From: an uncultured Polaribacter sp.
GTDB taxonomy: Bacteria > Bacteroidota > Bacteroidia > Flavobacteriales > Flavobacteriaceae
DNA: 64,000 nt
Assembly: GCF_947503855.1 (NCBI RefSeq)
Contig: NZ_CANNFF010000004.1
Span: forward strand, 62,001 to 126,000
Direction: 5' to 3'
Positions 54,130 to 62,942 of the stretch are shown piece after piece; positions within the stretch are counted from its first letter, which is position 1, and every line of letters starts with the position of its first letter. A model generated the notes under the pieces. The model was not told where the DNA came from. It saw nothing but the letters and a program-made list of their open reading frames with translations, and made no database searches. The position numbers and the translations under genes were made by a program.

Positions 54130-54975
54130 TTATTTAGCATCTTGCTCTAACAAATCAAAAAATTGATTTAATCTAGGCATAATAATTATTTTGGTTCTTC
54201 TGTTTTTTGCTTTATTTTCAGTAGAATTGTTTGGTACTAAAGGCACGTATTGGCTTCTACCAGCAGCAATTAATCTTTGTGGTTGTACACCAAATTTGTA
54301 TTGTAATATTCTAGTAATAGAAGTTGCTCTTAAAGCAGATAAATCCCAGTTGTCTTGTATTAAATTTCTTTTAATTGGTGTAGCATCTGTATGTCCTTCA
54401 ATCATTACATCCATTTCTGGTTGATCGTTTACTACTTTAGCTATTTTTTCTAATACAGTATATGCATTGTCAGTTACGTTGTAGCTTCCGCTTTTAAATA
54501 ATAATTTATCAGAAATAGAAATAAATACGACTGTTTTTTCTACATTAACTTCAATGTCTTTATCTTGTATACCTTCTGTTAAGTTTTTAGTTAAGTGGTA
54601 TTTAATGGCCAAGTTAAGAGAATCTTTCTGCGTCATTGCATCTCTAATTCCGTTGATATATTTGTCTTTTTCACTTAATTGAGAAATAACACTTTTAATA
54701 TTATCAGAAGAAGACTGCGTTAAAACCGTTAAGTCTTCTACTTGTTTTAAAGCTGTCTTTTTATCTTGTTTTAAATACTTTACTTGCTCTTTTAAAGCAA
54801 ACATTTGTGCATCTTCTTTTTCACTGTCAATTAAACATTTCTGTAAATTGGTTTTTACAGCTAATAATTCTTTTTCAGTTTTTTGTTTTTCTGTTTGTAA
54901 TGCAACAAATTCTTTTTTAGAAACACAAGAACTTAGTATTACTGTAGATAATAAGATAAATGATATTTTCTTCAT
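54130..54975 (-). CDS. OmpA-family lipoprotein
   Basis: 281 residues with a lipoprotein signal (VILSSCVSKKEF), a long coiled-coil region (about 25-115, KQKTEKELLAVKTNLQKC onwards) and a C-terminal OmpA-like peptidoglycan-binding domain (about 145-265: FISISDKLLFKSGSYNVTD, DVMIEGHTDATPIK, LSALRATSITRIL, NRRTKIIIMP). The Asp and Arg that bind diaminopimelate are present (EGHTD, NRRTKI). It should tether the outer membrane to the wall. The -7 box TAAATTTG (55006-55013, minus strand) lies 31 bp upstream. Confidence 0.9.
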   Translation of the reverse strand: MKKISFILLSTVILSSCVSKKEFVALQTEKQKTEKELLAVKTNLQKCLIDSEKEDAQMFALKEQVKYLKQDKKTALKQVEDLTVLTQSSSDNIKSVISQLSEKDKYINGIRDAMTQKDSLNLAIKYHLTKNLTEGIQDKDIEVNVEKTVVFISISDKLLFKSGSYNVTDNAYTVLEKIAKVVNDQPEMDVMIEGHTDATPIKRNLIQDNWDLSALRATSITRILQYKFGVQPQRLIAAGRSQYVPLVPNNSTENKAKNRRTKIIIMPRLNQFFDLLEQDAK

Positions 54976-55005
54976 TATAAATAGGCTTAATGATTTTTAT
55001 TTTTA

Positions 55006-55013
55006 CAAATTTA
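55006..55013 (-). promoter_or_regulatory. ompA-like gene promoter -7 box
   Basis: On the minus strand TAAATTTG matches TAnnTTTG, 31 bp before the start of the OmpA-family gene. Confidence 0.45.
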
Positions 55014-55049
55014 ACAAATTAGACGAATTAAAAGTACGATTAACAAGAA

Positions 55050-55077
55050 TTTGTGAAAAAATTATATTGTATTTTTG
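55050..55077 (+). promoter_or_regulatory. apbE promoter
   Basis: TTTG at 55050-55053 and TATTTTTG at 55070-55077, 16 bases apart, 18 bp before the ATG at 55096. Confidence 0.55.
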
Positions 55078-55095
55078 TTACCACAACATTTCTTT

Positions 55096-56082
55096 ATGAA
55101 ACAACTATATTTTCTAATAATTTTTAGTGCAACTTTATTTTTTTTTAGTTGTAATAAAAAAGTAGATTTATCTGATTACACTCTAAAAGGAGCTGTTTTT
55201 GGTACTACTTATAAAATTACCTATTTAAATGCAGATAGAAATTATCAAAAAGACATAGATAGTTTGTTTTTAAAAATAAACAACTCACTTTCTACTTACC
55301 TCCCTAATTCTGCAATATCTAAAATAAATCAAGGAGATACTGCCGTTGTTGTAGACGATTATTTTATAGAAGTTTTTAAAAAATCTAAAAGAATATTTAA
55401 AGAAACTAATGGTTATTTTGATCCTACAGTTGGTAATTTGGTTAATGCTTGGGGTTTTGGTCCAAAGAATCAAAAAAAAGACTTAAACCAAGATGAGGTA
55501 AAGGCGGCAATGCAGTTTGTGGGATTGCAAATGGTTTCGTTAAAGAACCATCAAATTATAAAGAAATATCCAGAAATTTATTTAGATTTTAACTCTATTG
55601 CAAAAGGTTTTGGTATCGATGTGGTAGCAAGATTTTTAGAAAAAAACAACATACAAAGTTATTTAATAGAAATTGGTGGAGAGATTCGAACAAAAGGCCT
55701 AAAAACAGCAAATAAACCTTGGGTGATAAAGTTGGTAAACCCAATAAATACAACTACTGGCTTTAAAAAAATAAACTTATCTAATAAGGCTATGGCTACT
55801 TCTGGAAACTACAGAAAATTTAGAATTACTGATGCTGGTAAAAAATATGTACATACTATTAACCCAATAACAGGTTTGGCTAAAGAGAGTAATATGTTAA
55901 GTGTTTCTGTAATAGCTAGTTTAGATTGTGCAGATGTAGATGCTTATGCAACAGCATTTATGGCAATGGGTTTAGAGAAAACAAAATCATTTTTAAAGAA
56001 TAACCCTCAGCTTAAAGTGGTTTTATTGTACGTAAATACTGATCATAATTTAGAAGAATTCTCTAATTACACCTACGAATAG
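55096..56082 (+). CDS. apbE: FAD:protein FMN transferase (ApbE)
   Basis: Attaches FMN covalently to Thr/Ser of target proteins such as the NqrB and NqrC subunits of the sodium-pumping NADH dehydrogenase. From ATG 55096 it has 328 residues and a lipoprotein signal (LFFFSCNKK), so it works in the periplasm. I reject a TTG at 55075 because it overlaps the -7 box. ApbE signatures: GTTYKITY, NSLSTYLPNSAISKINQ, GYFDPTVGNLVNAWGFG, DFNSIAKGFGIDVVARF, EIGGEIRTKG and the metal-binding VHTINPITG, followed by DCADVDAYATAFMAMG. The nqr genes are not in the window. Confidence 0.93.
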   Translation: MKQLYFLIIFSATLFFFSCNKKVDLSDYTLKGAVFGTTYKITYLNADRNYQKDIDSLFLKINNSLSTYLPNSAISKINQGDTAVVVDDYFIEVFKKSKRIFKETNGYFDPTVGNLVNAWGFGPKNQKKDLNQDEVKAAMQFVGLQMVSLKNHQIIKKYPEIYLDFNSIAKGFGIDVVARFLEKNNIQSYLIEIGGEIRTKGLKTANKPWVIKLVNPINTTTGFKKINLSNKAMATSGNYRKFRITDAGKKYVHTINPITGLAKESNMLSVSVIASLDCADVDAYATAFMAMGLEKTKSFLKNNPQLKVVLLYVNTDHNLEEFSNYTYE

Positions 56083-56099
56083 GTATCTATTTCTGTCGT

Positions 56100-56870
56100 T
56101 TATTTATAACATACAGGAAGTATTTCATGCTTCATCAAACAAAATCGTTCTCGTTTTTCTGGTGCGATTTTTTTTGTGTAATCCACTTCATCTACCTTAA
56201 AACCAACAGCTCTTAACTTATCAAAATAATCTTTACCATATACTCTTACATGATCATATTGACCAAAAATTTTAGCACGTTCTTTTTTATCTGTAATTGT
56301 ATTATCTTCAAAAGTGGTTGCTCTAGATAAATCTTGAGGAATTTGAAAAATACCCAGTCCACCTGGTTTTAAAACACGATATAATTCTTGCATTGCTTTT
56401 TTATCATCAGGTATATGTTCTAAAACATGATTGCAAAAAACAACATCAAATTCACTTTCTTTAAAGGGTAAATCGCAAATATCTGCTTTTACATCTGCAA
56501 TAGGAGATTCTAAATCTGAGGTAATATACTCTAAGTTTTGTTGCTTTTTAAAAATATCTAAAAAACACTGTTCTGGTGCAATGTGTAATGTTTTTAGCTT
56601 TTTTGTTGATGTAAAAAAATCGGTTTCATCTTTTAGGAAAAGCCACATTAATCTGTGTCTTTCTAACGATAACGTTGATGGAGAAAGTGCATTTTCGCGT
56701 TGCTTTCCATATCCGTATGGTAAAAATTTACGAAAAGATTTACCATCAATTGGATCTGTGTAGGTATTGCCTTTTAAAGCAAATGCGATAATAGGTCTAA
56801 CCAAGTAACTAACTTTTATCAACCAAGGTCTTGGTAGGGTGTTTAGTATGGATTTGAAAACAGTTTTCAA
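56100..56870 (-). CDS. Class I SAM-dependent methyltransferase
   Basis: 256 residues with a type-11 methyltransferase fold. SAM-binding and post motifs: KTLHIAPEQCFLDIF (in place of the usual GxGxG, with ExC), ADICDLPFKESEFDVVFCNHVLEHIPDD, YRVLKPGGLGIFQIP. An N-terminal hydrophobic segment (VSYLVRPIIAFALKG) may associate with the membrane. The substrate is unknown. It is third in a minus-strand cluster after map and the cupin, 8 bp behind the cupin. Confidence 0.85.
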   Translation of the reverse strand: MKTVFKSILNTLPRPWLIKVSYLVRPIIAFALKGNTYTDPIDGKSFRKFLPYGYGKQRENALSPSTLSLERHRLMWLFLKDETDFFTSTKKLKTLHIAPEQCFLDIFKKQQNLEYITSDLESPIADVKADICDLPFKESEFDVVFCNHVLEHIPDDKKAMQELYRVLKPGGLGIFQIPQDLSRATTFEDNTITDKKERAKIFGQYDHVRVYGKDYFDKLRAVGFKVDEVDYTKKIAPEKRERFCLMKHEILPVCYK

Positions 56871-56878
56871 TAGGAATA

Positions 56879-57190
56879 TTATTTATATTCATCTCTAACA
56901 GGACAAAAGACATCGGTAATCTTACAATCGGTTAAAGCTTTACCTGAGTGTTTTGCAAATGAAGGAATTTTTAAAATAGAGCCTGGAGTATAAATCTGTG
57001 TTATTCCATTAACAGTCATTTCAAATTTACCTTCCATAACTTGAGTGGTTTGCTCACTAAAATGGGAATGTTCTGGTAGTTCAGAACCTTTTTTTACCTC
57101 CCAAAAAGCAATTGTAAAAGTTTCCATATGAACAAAGCGTCCATTAAAGCCTTTTATAATTTCTTTGGGATTGATGTCTTTAATTTCCAT
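56879..57190 (-). CDS. Single-domain cupin protein
   Basis: A 103-residue cupin: ELPEHSHFSEQTTQVMEGKFEMTV contains cupin motif 1 (GxxxxHxHxx...E.G) and GSILKIPSFAKHSGKALTD contains motif 2 with a metal-type His. Such minimal cupins bind a metal and a small ligand. The ATG directly follows the map stop with no spacer (57190/57191), implying translational coupling, but no functional tie to methionine removal is known. Confidence 0.85.
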   Translation of the reverse strand: MEIKDINPKEIIKGFNGRFVHMETFTIAFWEVKKGSELPEHSHFSEQTTQVMEGKFEMTVNGITQIYTPGSILKIPSFAKHSGKALTDCKITDVFCPVRDEYK

Positions 57191-58000
57191 TTATAATTTT
57201 TGTCTAAATTCCTCTTCTTCATCAGTTTCTATGCCTAACGCTTCATGTACATGTTTAAAAGTAGAAAGTAATTCTGGTTTGCCATTTAGAATAGCTACAT
57301 CGTGTTCAAAATGTGCAGAGGGTTTGCCATCTAACGTGGTAATTGTCCAACCATCATTATGTTGTTTTATTTTATGCGTACCTAAATTTGTCATAGGTTC
57401 AATGGCTACAACCATCCCTTCTACAAACTTTTTTCCTCTTCCTCTTTTACCATAATTGGGCATGTTTGGGTCTTCGTGCATCTTTCTTCCTAAACCATGA
57501 CCAACCAATTCTCTTACGACACCATAACCATGATCTTCTGTGAATTTTTGAATGGCATAACCTACATCTCCAACTCTGTTACCAACTTTAAATTCGCGAA
57601 TACCCACATATAGACTCTCTCTAGTTACGTCTAATAATTTTCTAGTTTCATCAGCAATTTCTCCAATGGCAAAGGTATAGGCATGATCTCCATAAAAACC
57701 ATTTTTTTTAGCACCACAATCTATAGAAATAATATCTCCTTCTTTTAAAGGGTCTTTATTTGGTATTCCATGAACTACTTGAGAGTTTGGACTCATACAA
57801 AGTGTATTTGGAAAATCGTACAAACCTAAAAAACCAGGAATTGCCCCTTCTGCTCTGATAAAATCTTCAGCTAATTTATCTAAATATAAGGTGGAAACTC
57901 CAGGTTTTATTTCTTTGGCAAGCATGCCCAATGTTCTAGAAACAATTAATGCACTTTCGCGCATAATTTCTATTTCTTCTTTGGTTTTAATTTTAATCAT
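57191..58000 (-). CDS. map: Methionine aminopeptidase, type I
   Basis: Removes the initiator Met from nascent proteins. The 269 residues have the pita-bread fold ligands: DCGAKKNGFYGDHAYTF (two Asp), GHGLGRKMHEDPNMPNYG (His), MVVAIEPMTNLG (Glu) and HFEHDVAIL (Glu). There is no N-terminal zinc-finger extension. The -7 box TAACTTTG (58020-58027, minus strand) lies 20 bp upstream. First gene of a cluster with the cupin and the methyltransferase. Confidence 0.96.
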   Translation of the reverse strand: MIKIKTKEEIEIMRESALIVSRTLGMLAKEIKPGVSTLYLDKLAEDFIRAEGAIPGFLGLYDFPNTLCMSPNSQVVHGIPNKDPLKEGDIISIDCGAKKNGFYGDHAYTFAIGEIADETRKLLDVTRESLYVGIREFKVGNRVGDVGYAIQKFTEDHGYGVVRELVGHGLGRKMHEDPNMPNYGKRGRGKKFVEGMVVAIEPMTNLGTHKIKQHNDGWTITTLDGKPSAHFEHDVAILNGKPELLSTFKHVHEALGIETDEEEEFRQKL

Positions 58001-58019
58001 GTTAAAAAAAATTGAAGGG

Positions 58020-58027
58020 CAAAGTTA
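58020..58027 (-). promoter_or_regulatory. map promoter -7 box
   Basis: On the minus strand TAACTTTG matches TAnnTTTG, 20 bp before the map start and immediately beside the end of the decayed frame at 58028. Confidence 0.5.
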
Positions 58028-58351
58028 CTATATTTTAAAGAAATTAGGTGAAAATGATCGTTGTTTGAAGACAGATAAAAAATTTTTTTTCTTTTTTAGT
58101 GCTGGGTCGTAATTAAAAATTTGTTTGTTACTATTTGTCCAGCCAAAAAAAATAGCAATATTTCTATCGTTTATAAAAACATTTGCATTAATTTTTCTGT
58201 TATATTTTTCATCAAAATTTTCTTCTGAAAAACTTTTATTTACAACTTAAAAGCAATACCATTTGCCTAATGTTTCAAAAGTAAATAATTGTGTTTTGCC
58301 AATTTTAGCTTACACATCTTTTACAATGGTATTCTTAAATTTAAGGCAATA
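58028..58351 (-). pseudogene. Decayed protein-coding gene downstream of the thioredoxin-like gene
   Basis: On the minus strand one frame reads protein-like sequence from about 58351 to a TAG at 58028, broken by two in-frame TAA codons (58310-58312 and 58247-58249). Legible parts are AKIGKTQLFTFETLGKWYCF, then KSFSEENFDEKYNRKINANV, FINDRNIAIFFGWTNSNKQI and FNYDPALKKKKNFLSVF. No ATG begins the last part. Base composition and residue use look coding rather than random. The family is not recognised. It fills most of a 371-bp gap that otherwise holds only the map promoter and a small hairpin (58345-58362, GGCAATA / TATTGCC). Confidence 0.45.
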
Positions 58352-58371
58352 ATTATATTGCCGGAATTCAT

Positions 58372-58905
58372 TTACTTACTTCTGTCGTAAGAATGTTTAT
58401 AAGGTTGTTTTGTAACAATTTTTAAGATATCTGTTTCTAGATTTTTCCTTGCATATTCTACATAACGCCCAATTTCTTTACCCTCTTTATAAAAAATAAA
58501 TGTGGGTACTCTTTTAATATTTAAGCCTTCTTGTAAATTATCTGGTGTTTTTTTAGAACGATTTACCGTAACTAAATCTAAATTTTTAAAATTAAAACCT
58601 GCTAATTCTAAAATTTTATAAAAACGAGGTGTTTCTCTTTTACTATCTCCACACCATGTGCCCATAAAACCTTTAATTTTGACATCTTTCAGTTCTTTTT
58701 TTAAGGCAGAAATTGTAGCTTCATCTGGTTTGTAATTGTCAAAATTTTTAGTAAACCAGGTGTTGTATGGTGCTTGCAAAAAAGATTCTTTATTGGCAAA
58801 ACCAACCAAGTCTCCAGATTTGTTTTTTGTAGCAGTAATTTTTTGTTGTACACTGCTACAAGAAATTAGTGCTACTGAAAAAAATAAGATGAATATATAT
58901 TTCAT
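58372..58905 (-). CDS. Thioredoxin-like lipoprotein with single active-site Cys
   Basis: 177 residues with a lipoprotein signal (ALISCSSVQQK) and a thioredoxin fold: VKIKGFMGTWCGDSKRETPRFYKI, NLDLVTVNRSKKTP, IKRVPTFIFYKEGKEIGR with the cis-Pro. The active site reads WCGDS, so the second Cys of CxxC is Ser and the protein cannot form the usual internal disulphide. It may act as a monothiol isomerase or a binding protein. It lies 10 bp behind gpmI on the same strand. Confidence 0.85.
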   Translation of the reverse strand: MKYIFILFFSVALISCSSVQQKITATKNKSGDLVGFANKESFLQAPYNTWFTKNFDNYKPDEATISALKKELKDVKIKGFMGTWCGDSKRETPRFYKILELAGFNFKNLDLVTVNRSKKTPDNLQEGLNIKRVPTFIFYKEGKEIGRYVEYARKNLETDILKIVTKQPYKHSYDRSK

Positions 58906-58915
58906 TGTTTTTAAA

Positions 58916-60433
58916 TTATAGTAAAGAATGTTGTGTCATTTCTTTTGGTTGTTCTACACCCATTAATTCTAATATAGTTGGTGCAATATCACCTAAAATA
59001 CCACTTTTTATCGATTTTATTTCTTCATCAATTAAAATGAAAGGTACAGGATTGGTTGTATGTGCTGTATGAGGTGATCCATCAGGATTCATCATAGTTT
59101 CACAATTACCGTGATCTGCAATTAGCAATGTAGAATATCCATTTTTTAAACCAGTTTCTATAACTGCTTGTGCACAATTATCTACAGCTTCACATGCTTT
59201 TATTGCAGCTTCCATAATACCTGTGTGCCCAACCATGTCTCCATTCGCAAAATTTAAACACACAAAATCTGTATCTCCTTTTTCTAAATCGTTACACAAG
59301 GCTTCTTTTAATTCGTAAGCACTCATTTCTGGTTTTAAATCGTATGTTGCTACTTTTGGCGAATTTCTTAAAATTCTAGATTCGCCTTCAAAAGGTGCTT
59401 CTTGTCCACCAGAAAAGAAAAAAGTAACGTGTGGATATTTTTCTGTTTCTGCAATTCTAATCTGTTTTTTACCAGCTTTAGAAAGTACTTCGCCTAAGGT
59501 GTTTTTAATATTATCGTTATTATAAATTACATTTATCCCTTTAAAACTCTCGTCATATAAGGTAATAGTTGTAAAATATAAATCTAGTTTTTTCATGCCA
59601 AATTCTGGAAAATCGTTTTGAGATAACGCATTGGTTAACTCTCTACCTCTGTCTGTTCTATAGTTAAAAAACAATACAACATCACCCTCTTTTATTTGTG
59701 CTTTTGGTGAACCCTCTGCATTGGTTACCACAATTGGTTTATGAAACTCGTCTGTTAAACCAGCTTCATAATTTTTGTTGATAGTTGCAATTACGTCTGT
59801 CGTTTTTTCTCCAACTCCGTTTACAACTCCATCATAAGCTTCTTTTACACGTTCCCATCTATTATCTCTATCCATAGCATAATAACGTCCAGTAACAGTA
59901 GCCAATTCTCCTGTACTTTCTTTCATGTATTCTTGAATATCATTTATAAAATACGTACCAGATTTAGGGTCGCAATCTCTACCGTCTGTAAAAGCATGCA
60001 AATACACATTATCTACTTGGTTTTCTTTAGCAACATCTAAAATACCTTTTAAGTGATTGATGTGTGCATGGATACCACCATTTGAAACCAAACCTAATAA
60101 ATGTACGTCTTTATTATTTTCTTTGGCATATTGTAAAGTGTCTAACAATACTTTTTCTTTGCCTAAAGATTTTTCTTCTACAGCTTTATTAATTCTTGCT
60201 AAGTTTTGATATACAATTCTACCAGCACCTAAATTCATGTGTCCAACCTCAGAATTTCCCATTTGTCCTTCTGGTAAACCAACATTTAAACCATCTGTTC
60301 TTAATTCGGCATTAGGATATTTATCATATAAACCGTTAATAAATGGTGTTTTTGCATTGTAAATAGCAGATACTTTTGGGTCTTGGGTGATGCCCCATCC
60401 ATCCAAAATCATTAAAATTACTTTCTTGTTCAT
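58916..60433 (-). CDS. gpmI: 2,3-bisphosphoglycerate-independent phosphoglycerate mutase
   Basis: Interconverts 3- and 2-phosphoglycerate using two Mn ions. The 505 residues are of normal length. Signatures: VILMILDGWGI (Asp), GQMGNSEVGHMNLGAGR (catalytic Ser), HAFTDGRDCDP, FNYRTDRGREL, NFANGDMVGHTG and LLIADHGNCETM, LLSVHTTNPVP-type HTAHTTNPVPF. All metal ligands are visible. It is followed by the thioredoxin-like lipoprotein gene after 10 bp. Confidence 0.96.
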   Translation of the reverse strand: MNKKVILMILDGWGITQDPKVSAIYNAKTPFINGLYDKYPNAELRTDGLNVGLPEGQMGNSEVGHMNLGAGRIVYQNLARINKAVEEKSLGKEKVLLDTLQYAKENNKDVHLLGLVSNGGIHAHINHLKGILDVAKENQVDNVYLHAFTDGRDCDPKSGTYFINDIQEYMKESTGELATVTGRYYAMDRDNRWERVKEAYDGVVNGVGEKTTDVIATINKNYEAGLTDEFHKPIVVTNAEGSPKAQIKEGDVVLFFNYRTDRGRELTNALSQNDFPEFGMKKLDLYFTTITLYDESFKGINVIYNNDNIKNTLGEVLSKAGKKQIRIAETEKYPHVTFFFSGGQEAPFEGESRILRNSPKVATYDLKPEMSAYELKEALCNDLEKGDTDFVCLNFANGDMVGHTGIMEAAIKACEAVDNCAQAVIETGLKNGYSTLLIADHGNCETMMNPDGSPHTAHTTNPVPFILIDEEIKSIKSGILGDIAPTILELMGVEQPKEMTQHSLL

Positions 60434-60869
60434 TATTCTATAAATTGAACAGTAAAAATAAGAAAGATTTTTTTCTTTTTTTTAAGATTCTACGAAACCG
60501 ATAAAGTAAATACAAATACAAAGTAATAATAGAATAATAGCTGCTTTCTTATAGAAAAGTAAATTATTTTTTTGGATATTATTTTAATTTTCTGAGTTCT
60601 TTTGTAGGAGCTTTTACAGAGAAGTATAATTCTGAGGGTTTCCTATTTTCAAAGTATTTTATTTTTTCAAAAGTAGAAATACGATTGCTCTTATTTGCTT
60701 TTAAATTAGCAATCTTATGTGCAATAAAACCTTACTTAACTATAATGTTAAATATATAGGAGAAAGTAGTGTAAAATAACAAATTATTAAAAAAACGTTT
60801 TTTTAACGCTTTTTAAATGAAGTATTTTTATTTTTATAAGTAATTTTATGATAATAATTCAATATTTAG
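60434..60869. other. Intergenic region between gpmI and phenylalanine hydroxylase
   Basis: Divergent 436-bp gap. A minus-strand frame of 50 codons (60579-60731), bounded by stops and lacking an ATG, reads like a protein C-terminus (ANKSNRISTFEKIKYFENRK, then KPSELYFSVKAPTKELRKLK) and may be a gene remnant. A 20-bp perfect palindrome (TTAAAAAAACGTTTTTTTAA, 60787-60806) lies 63 bp before the hydroxylase start. No clear -7 box was found for either flanking gene. Confidence 0.4.
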
Positions 60870-62612
60870 ATGATTATGCACTTTCAACTGAATGATGTTA
60901 CCAAAAAACTCCCAAAGCACTTACATAAATTTATTGTAAAACAACCTTATGATGAATATACAGCACAAAACCAAGCTGTTTGGCGTTATGTAATGCGCAT
61001 GAATGTAAATTATTTGCGTAAAGTTGCTCATAAATCTTATTTAGAGGGTTTAGATAAAACAGGAATTTCAATTGACGAAATACCACATATGGAGGGCATG
61101 AATCGTATTTTAAAAGACATTGGTTGGGCAGCCGTTTCTGTAGATGGTTTTATACCACCCAATGCTTTTATGGAGTTTCAAGCTTACAATGTTTTGGTAA
61201 TTGCTTCAGATATGAGAACCATTAACCATATAGAATATACCCCTGCACCAGATATTATTCACGAAGCTGCAGGGCATGCACCTATTATTGCAAATCCAGA
61301 ATATGCAGAATATTTAAGACGTTTTGGCGAAATTGGTAACAAAGCAATATCGTCTGCCAAAGATTACGAAATGTATGAGGCAATTAGACTTTTATCCATA
61401 TTAAAAGAAAACCCGAATGCTACTGAAAAAGAAATTCAAGAAGCGCAAAATGCAGTAGAATATTTACAGGAAAATATGGGCGAATTGTCTGAAATGGCTC
61501 AAATTAGAAATTTACATTGGTGGACAGTAGAGTATGGGTTAATTGGCACTGTAGAACAGCCAAAAATTTACGGAGCAGGTTTGCTCTCATCAATAGGAGA
61601 AAGTGCTTGGTGCATGCAAGAAAAAGTTAAAAAAGTACCCTATACCATAGAAGCTGCAAACATAAATTTTGATATCACAAAACCACAACCACAATTATTT
61701 GTAACTCCAAATTTTGCCCATTTAAGCTTGGTTTTAGAACAATTTGCCAATACAATGGCAATTCGTAAAGGAGGTTTAAAAGGCATACAAAAGTTAATCA
61801 ATTCTAAAAATTTAGGAACAATAGAGCTAAGTACAGGAATCCAAATTTCGGGTATTTTTACAGAGGTAATAGAAGATGATAATGGTAAACCCATTTACTT
61901 TAAAACCCAGGGAAATACAGCTTTATCTAATAGAGATAAAGAGTTAATTGGCCATGGAATAGAACATCATAAAAAAGGTTATGGAAGCCCCATAGGAAAG
62001 TTAAAAGGTATTAACATTGCTATCGAAAATATGAGTCCAAGAGATTTAGAGGCTTATCAAATCTATGAAGGTAAAAGAATTACTTTGGTTTTTGAGGGAG
62101 GTGTAAAAGTAGAAGGAAATGTAATTACAGGTACAAGAGATTTAAGAGGTAAAATATTATTAATTACTTTTAAAAATTGTACGGTAACTTATAAAGATAA
62201 AATATTGTTTCAGCCAAATTGGGGTTTGTATCATATGGCAGTTGGTAAAGAAGTAGTTTCTGCTTACTCAGGTGCTGCAGATATAAATTCTTTTAAAGAT
62301 ATTACAGAGGTTTCTAAAACCAAAACACACAAAATAAAATATACAGATAAAGAAAGAGAATTATACACACTTTATAGTAATGTAAGAAAAATGAGAGCAA
62401 AAAAAACAGTGACAGAAGAGAAATTAACTGTAATATATAATCAATTAAAAAATAATTTTTCTAATGATTGGTTGCTCTTTTTAGAATTGTATGAATTAGC
62501 TTTGCAGCATAATTTTTCTATTCAACAAGAATTATTAGTAGCTTTACAAAAATTAAAATGTAACAAAAGCTACACAAAACTGATTGAAAATGGATTAACT
62601 TTGTGCCAATAA
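60870..62612 (+). CDS. Aromatic amino acid hydroxylase (phenylalanine 4-monooxygenase), long form
   Basis: A pterin- and iron-dependent hydroxylase of 580 residues, about twice the length of proteobacterial PhhA (~260-300). The catalytic domain covers about 25-300: PYDEYTAQNQAVWRYVM, GFIPPNAFMEFQA, the iron ligands in APDIIHEAAGHAPII (two His) and DYEMYEAIRLL (Glu), and SSIGESAWCM. The remaining ~270 residues, including IQKLINSKNLGTIELSTGIQ, YEGKRITLVFEGGVKVEG and a Lys-rich helix, are of unknown function. ATG at 60870 is used; one two codons later is equally possible. It would convert Phe to Tyr. Confidence 0.9.
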   Translation: MIMHFQLNDVTKKLPKHLHKFIVKQPYDEYTAQNQAVWRYVMRMNVNYLRKVAHKSYLEGLDKTGISIDEIPHMEGMNRILKDIGWAAVSVDGFIPPNAFMEFQAYNVLVIASDMRTINHIEYTPAPDIIHEAAGHAPIIANPEYAEYLRRFGEIGNKAISSAKDYEMYEAIRLLSILKENPNATEKEIQEAQNAVEYLQENMGELSEMAQIRNLHWWTVEYGLIGTVEQPKIYGAGLLSSIGESAWCMQEKVKKVPYTIEAANINFDITKPQPQLFVTPNFAHLSLVLEQFANTMAIRKGGLKGIQKLINSKNLGTIELSTGIQISGIFTEVIEDDNGKPIYFKTQGNTALSNRDKELIGHGIEHHKKGYGSPIGKLKGINIAIENMSPRDLEAYQIYEGKRITLVFEGGVKVEGNVITGTRDLRGKILLITFKNCTVTYKDKILFQPNWGLYHMAVGKEVVSAYSGAADINSFKDITEVSKTKTHKIKYTDKERELYTLYSNVRKMRAKKTVTEEKLTVIYNQLKNNFSNDWLLFLELYELALQHNFSIQQELLVALQKLKCNKSYTKLIENGLTLCQ

Positions 62613-62630
62613 ATTATAAATAAATAAAAC

Positions 62631-62942
62631 ATGGGTTTATTTGACATGTTTAAACGAAAAGACATGAGTGCAGAAATTAAAGAATACTTAGCCAAAGACG
62701 CAGTAATTTTAGATGTTAGAACTTTAGCAGAATGGAATGAAGGTCATATAGAACAGGCAAAAAACATTGTATTAAATTTAATACCTTTAGAAATAGAACA
62801 AATAAAAGCTTGGAAAAAACCTGTTATAGCAGTTTGTAGAAGTGGCGCTAGAAGCGGACAAGCTACCCAGTTTTTAACTCAAAATGGTGTAGATGTAATT
62901 AATGGTGGGCCTTGGCAAAATGTTGCGAAACATTTAGAATAA
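62631..62942 (+). CDS. Rhodanese-like domain protein
   Basis: A single rhodanese domain (103 residues): AVILDVRTLAEWNEGHIEQAKNI and the active-site loop AVCRSGARSGQAT, with the catalytic Cys near residue 71. The six-residue loop is typical of sulfurtransferases acting on persulfide sulfur. No signal peptide, so cytoplasmic. It starts 18 bp after the hydroxylase stop and may share its transcript. A 197-bp gap follows, with nothing recognised. Confidence 0.92.
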   Translation: MGLFDMFKRKDMSAEIKEYLAKDAVILDVRTLAEWNEGHIEQAKNIVLNLIPLEIEQIKAWKKPVIAVCRSGARSGQATQFLTQNGVDVINGGPWQNVAKHLE

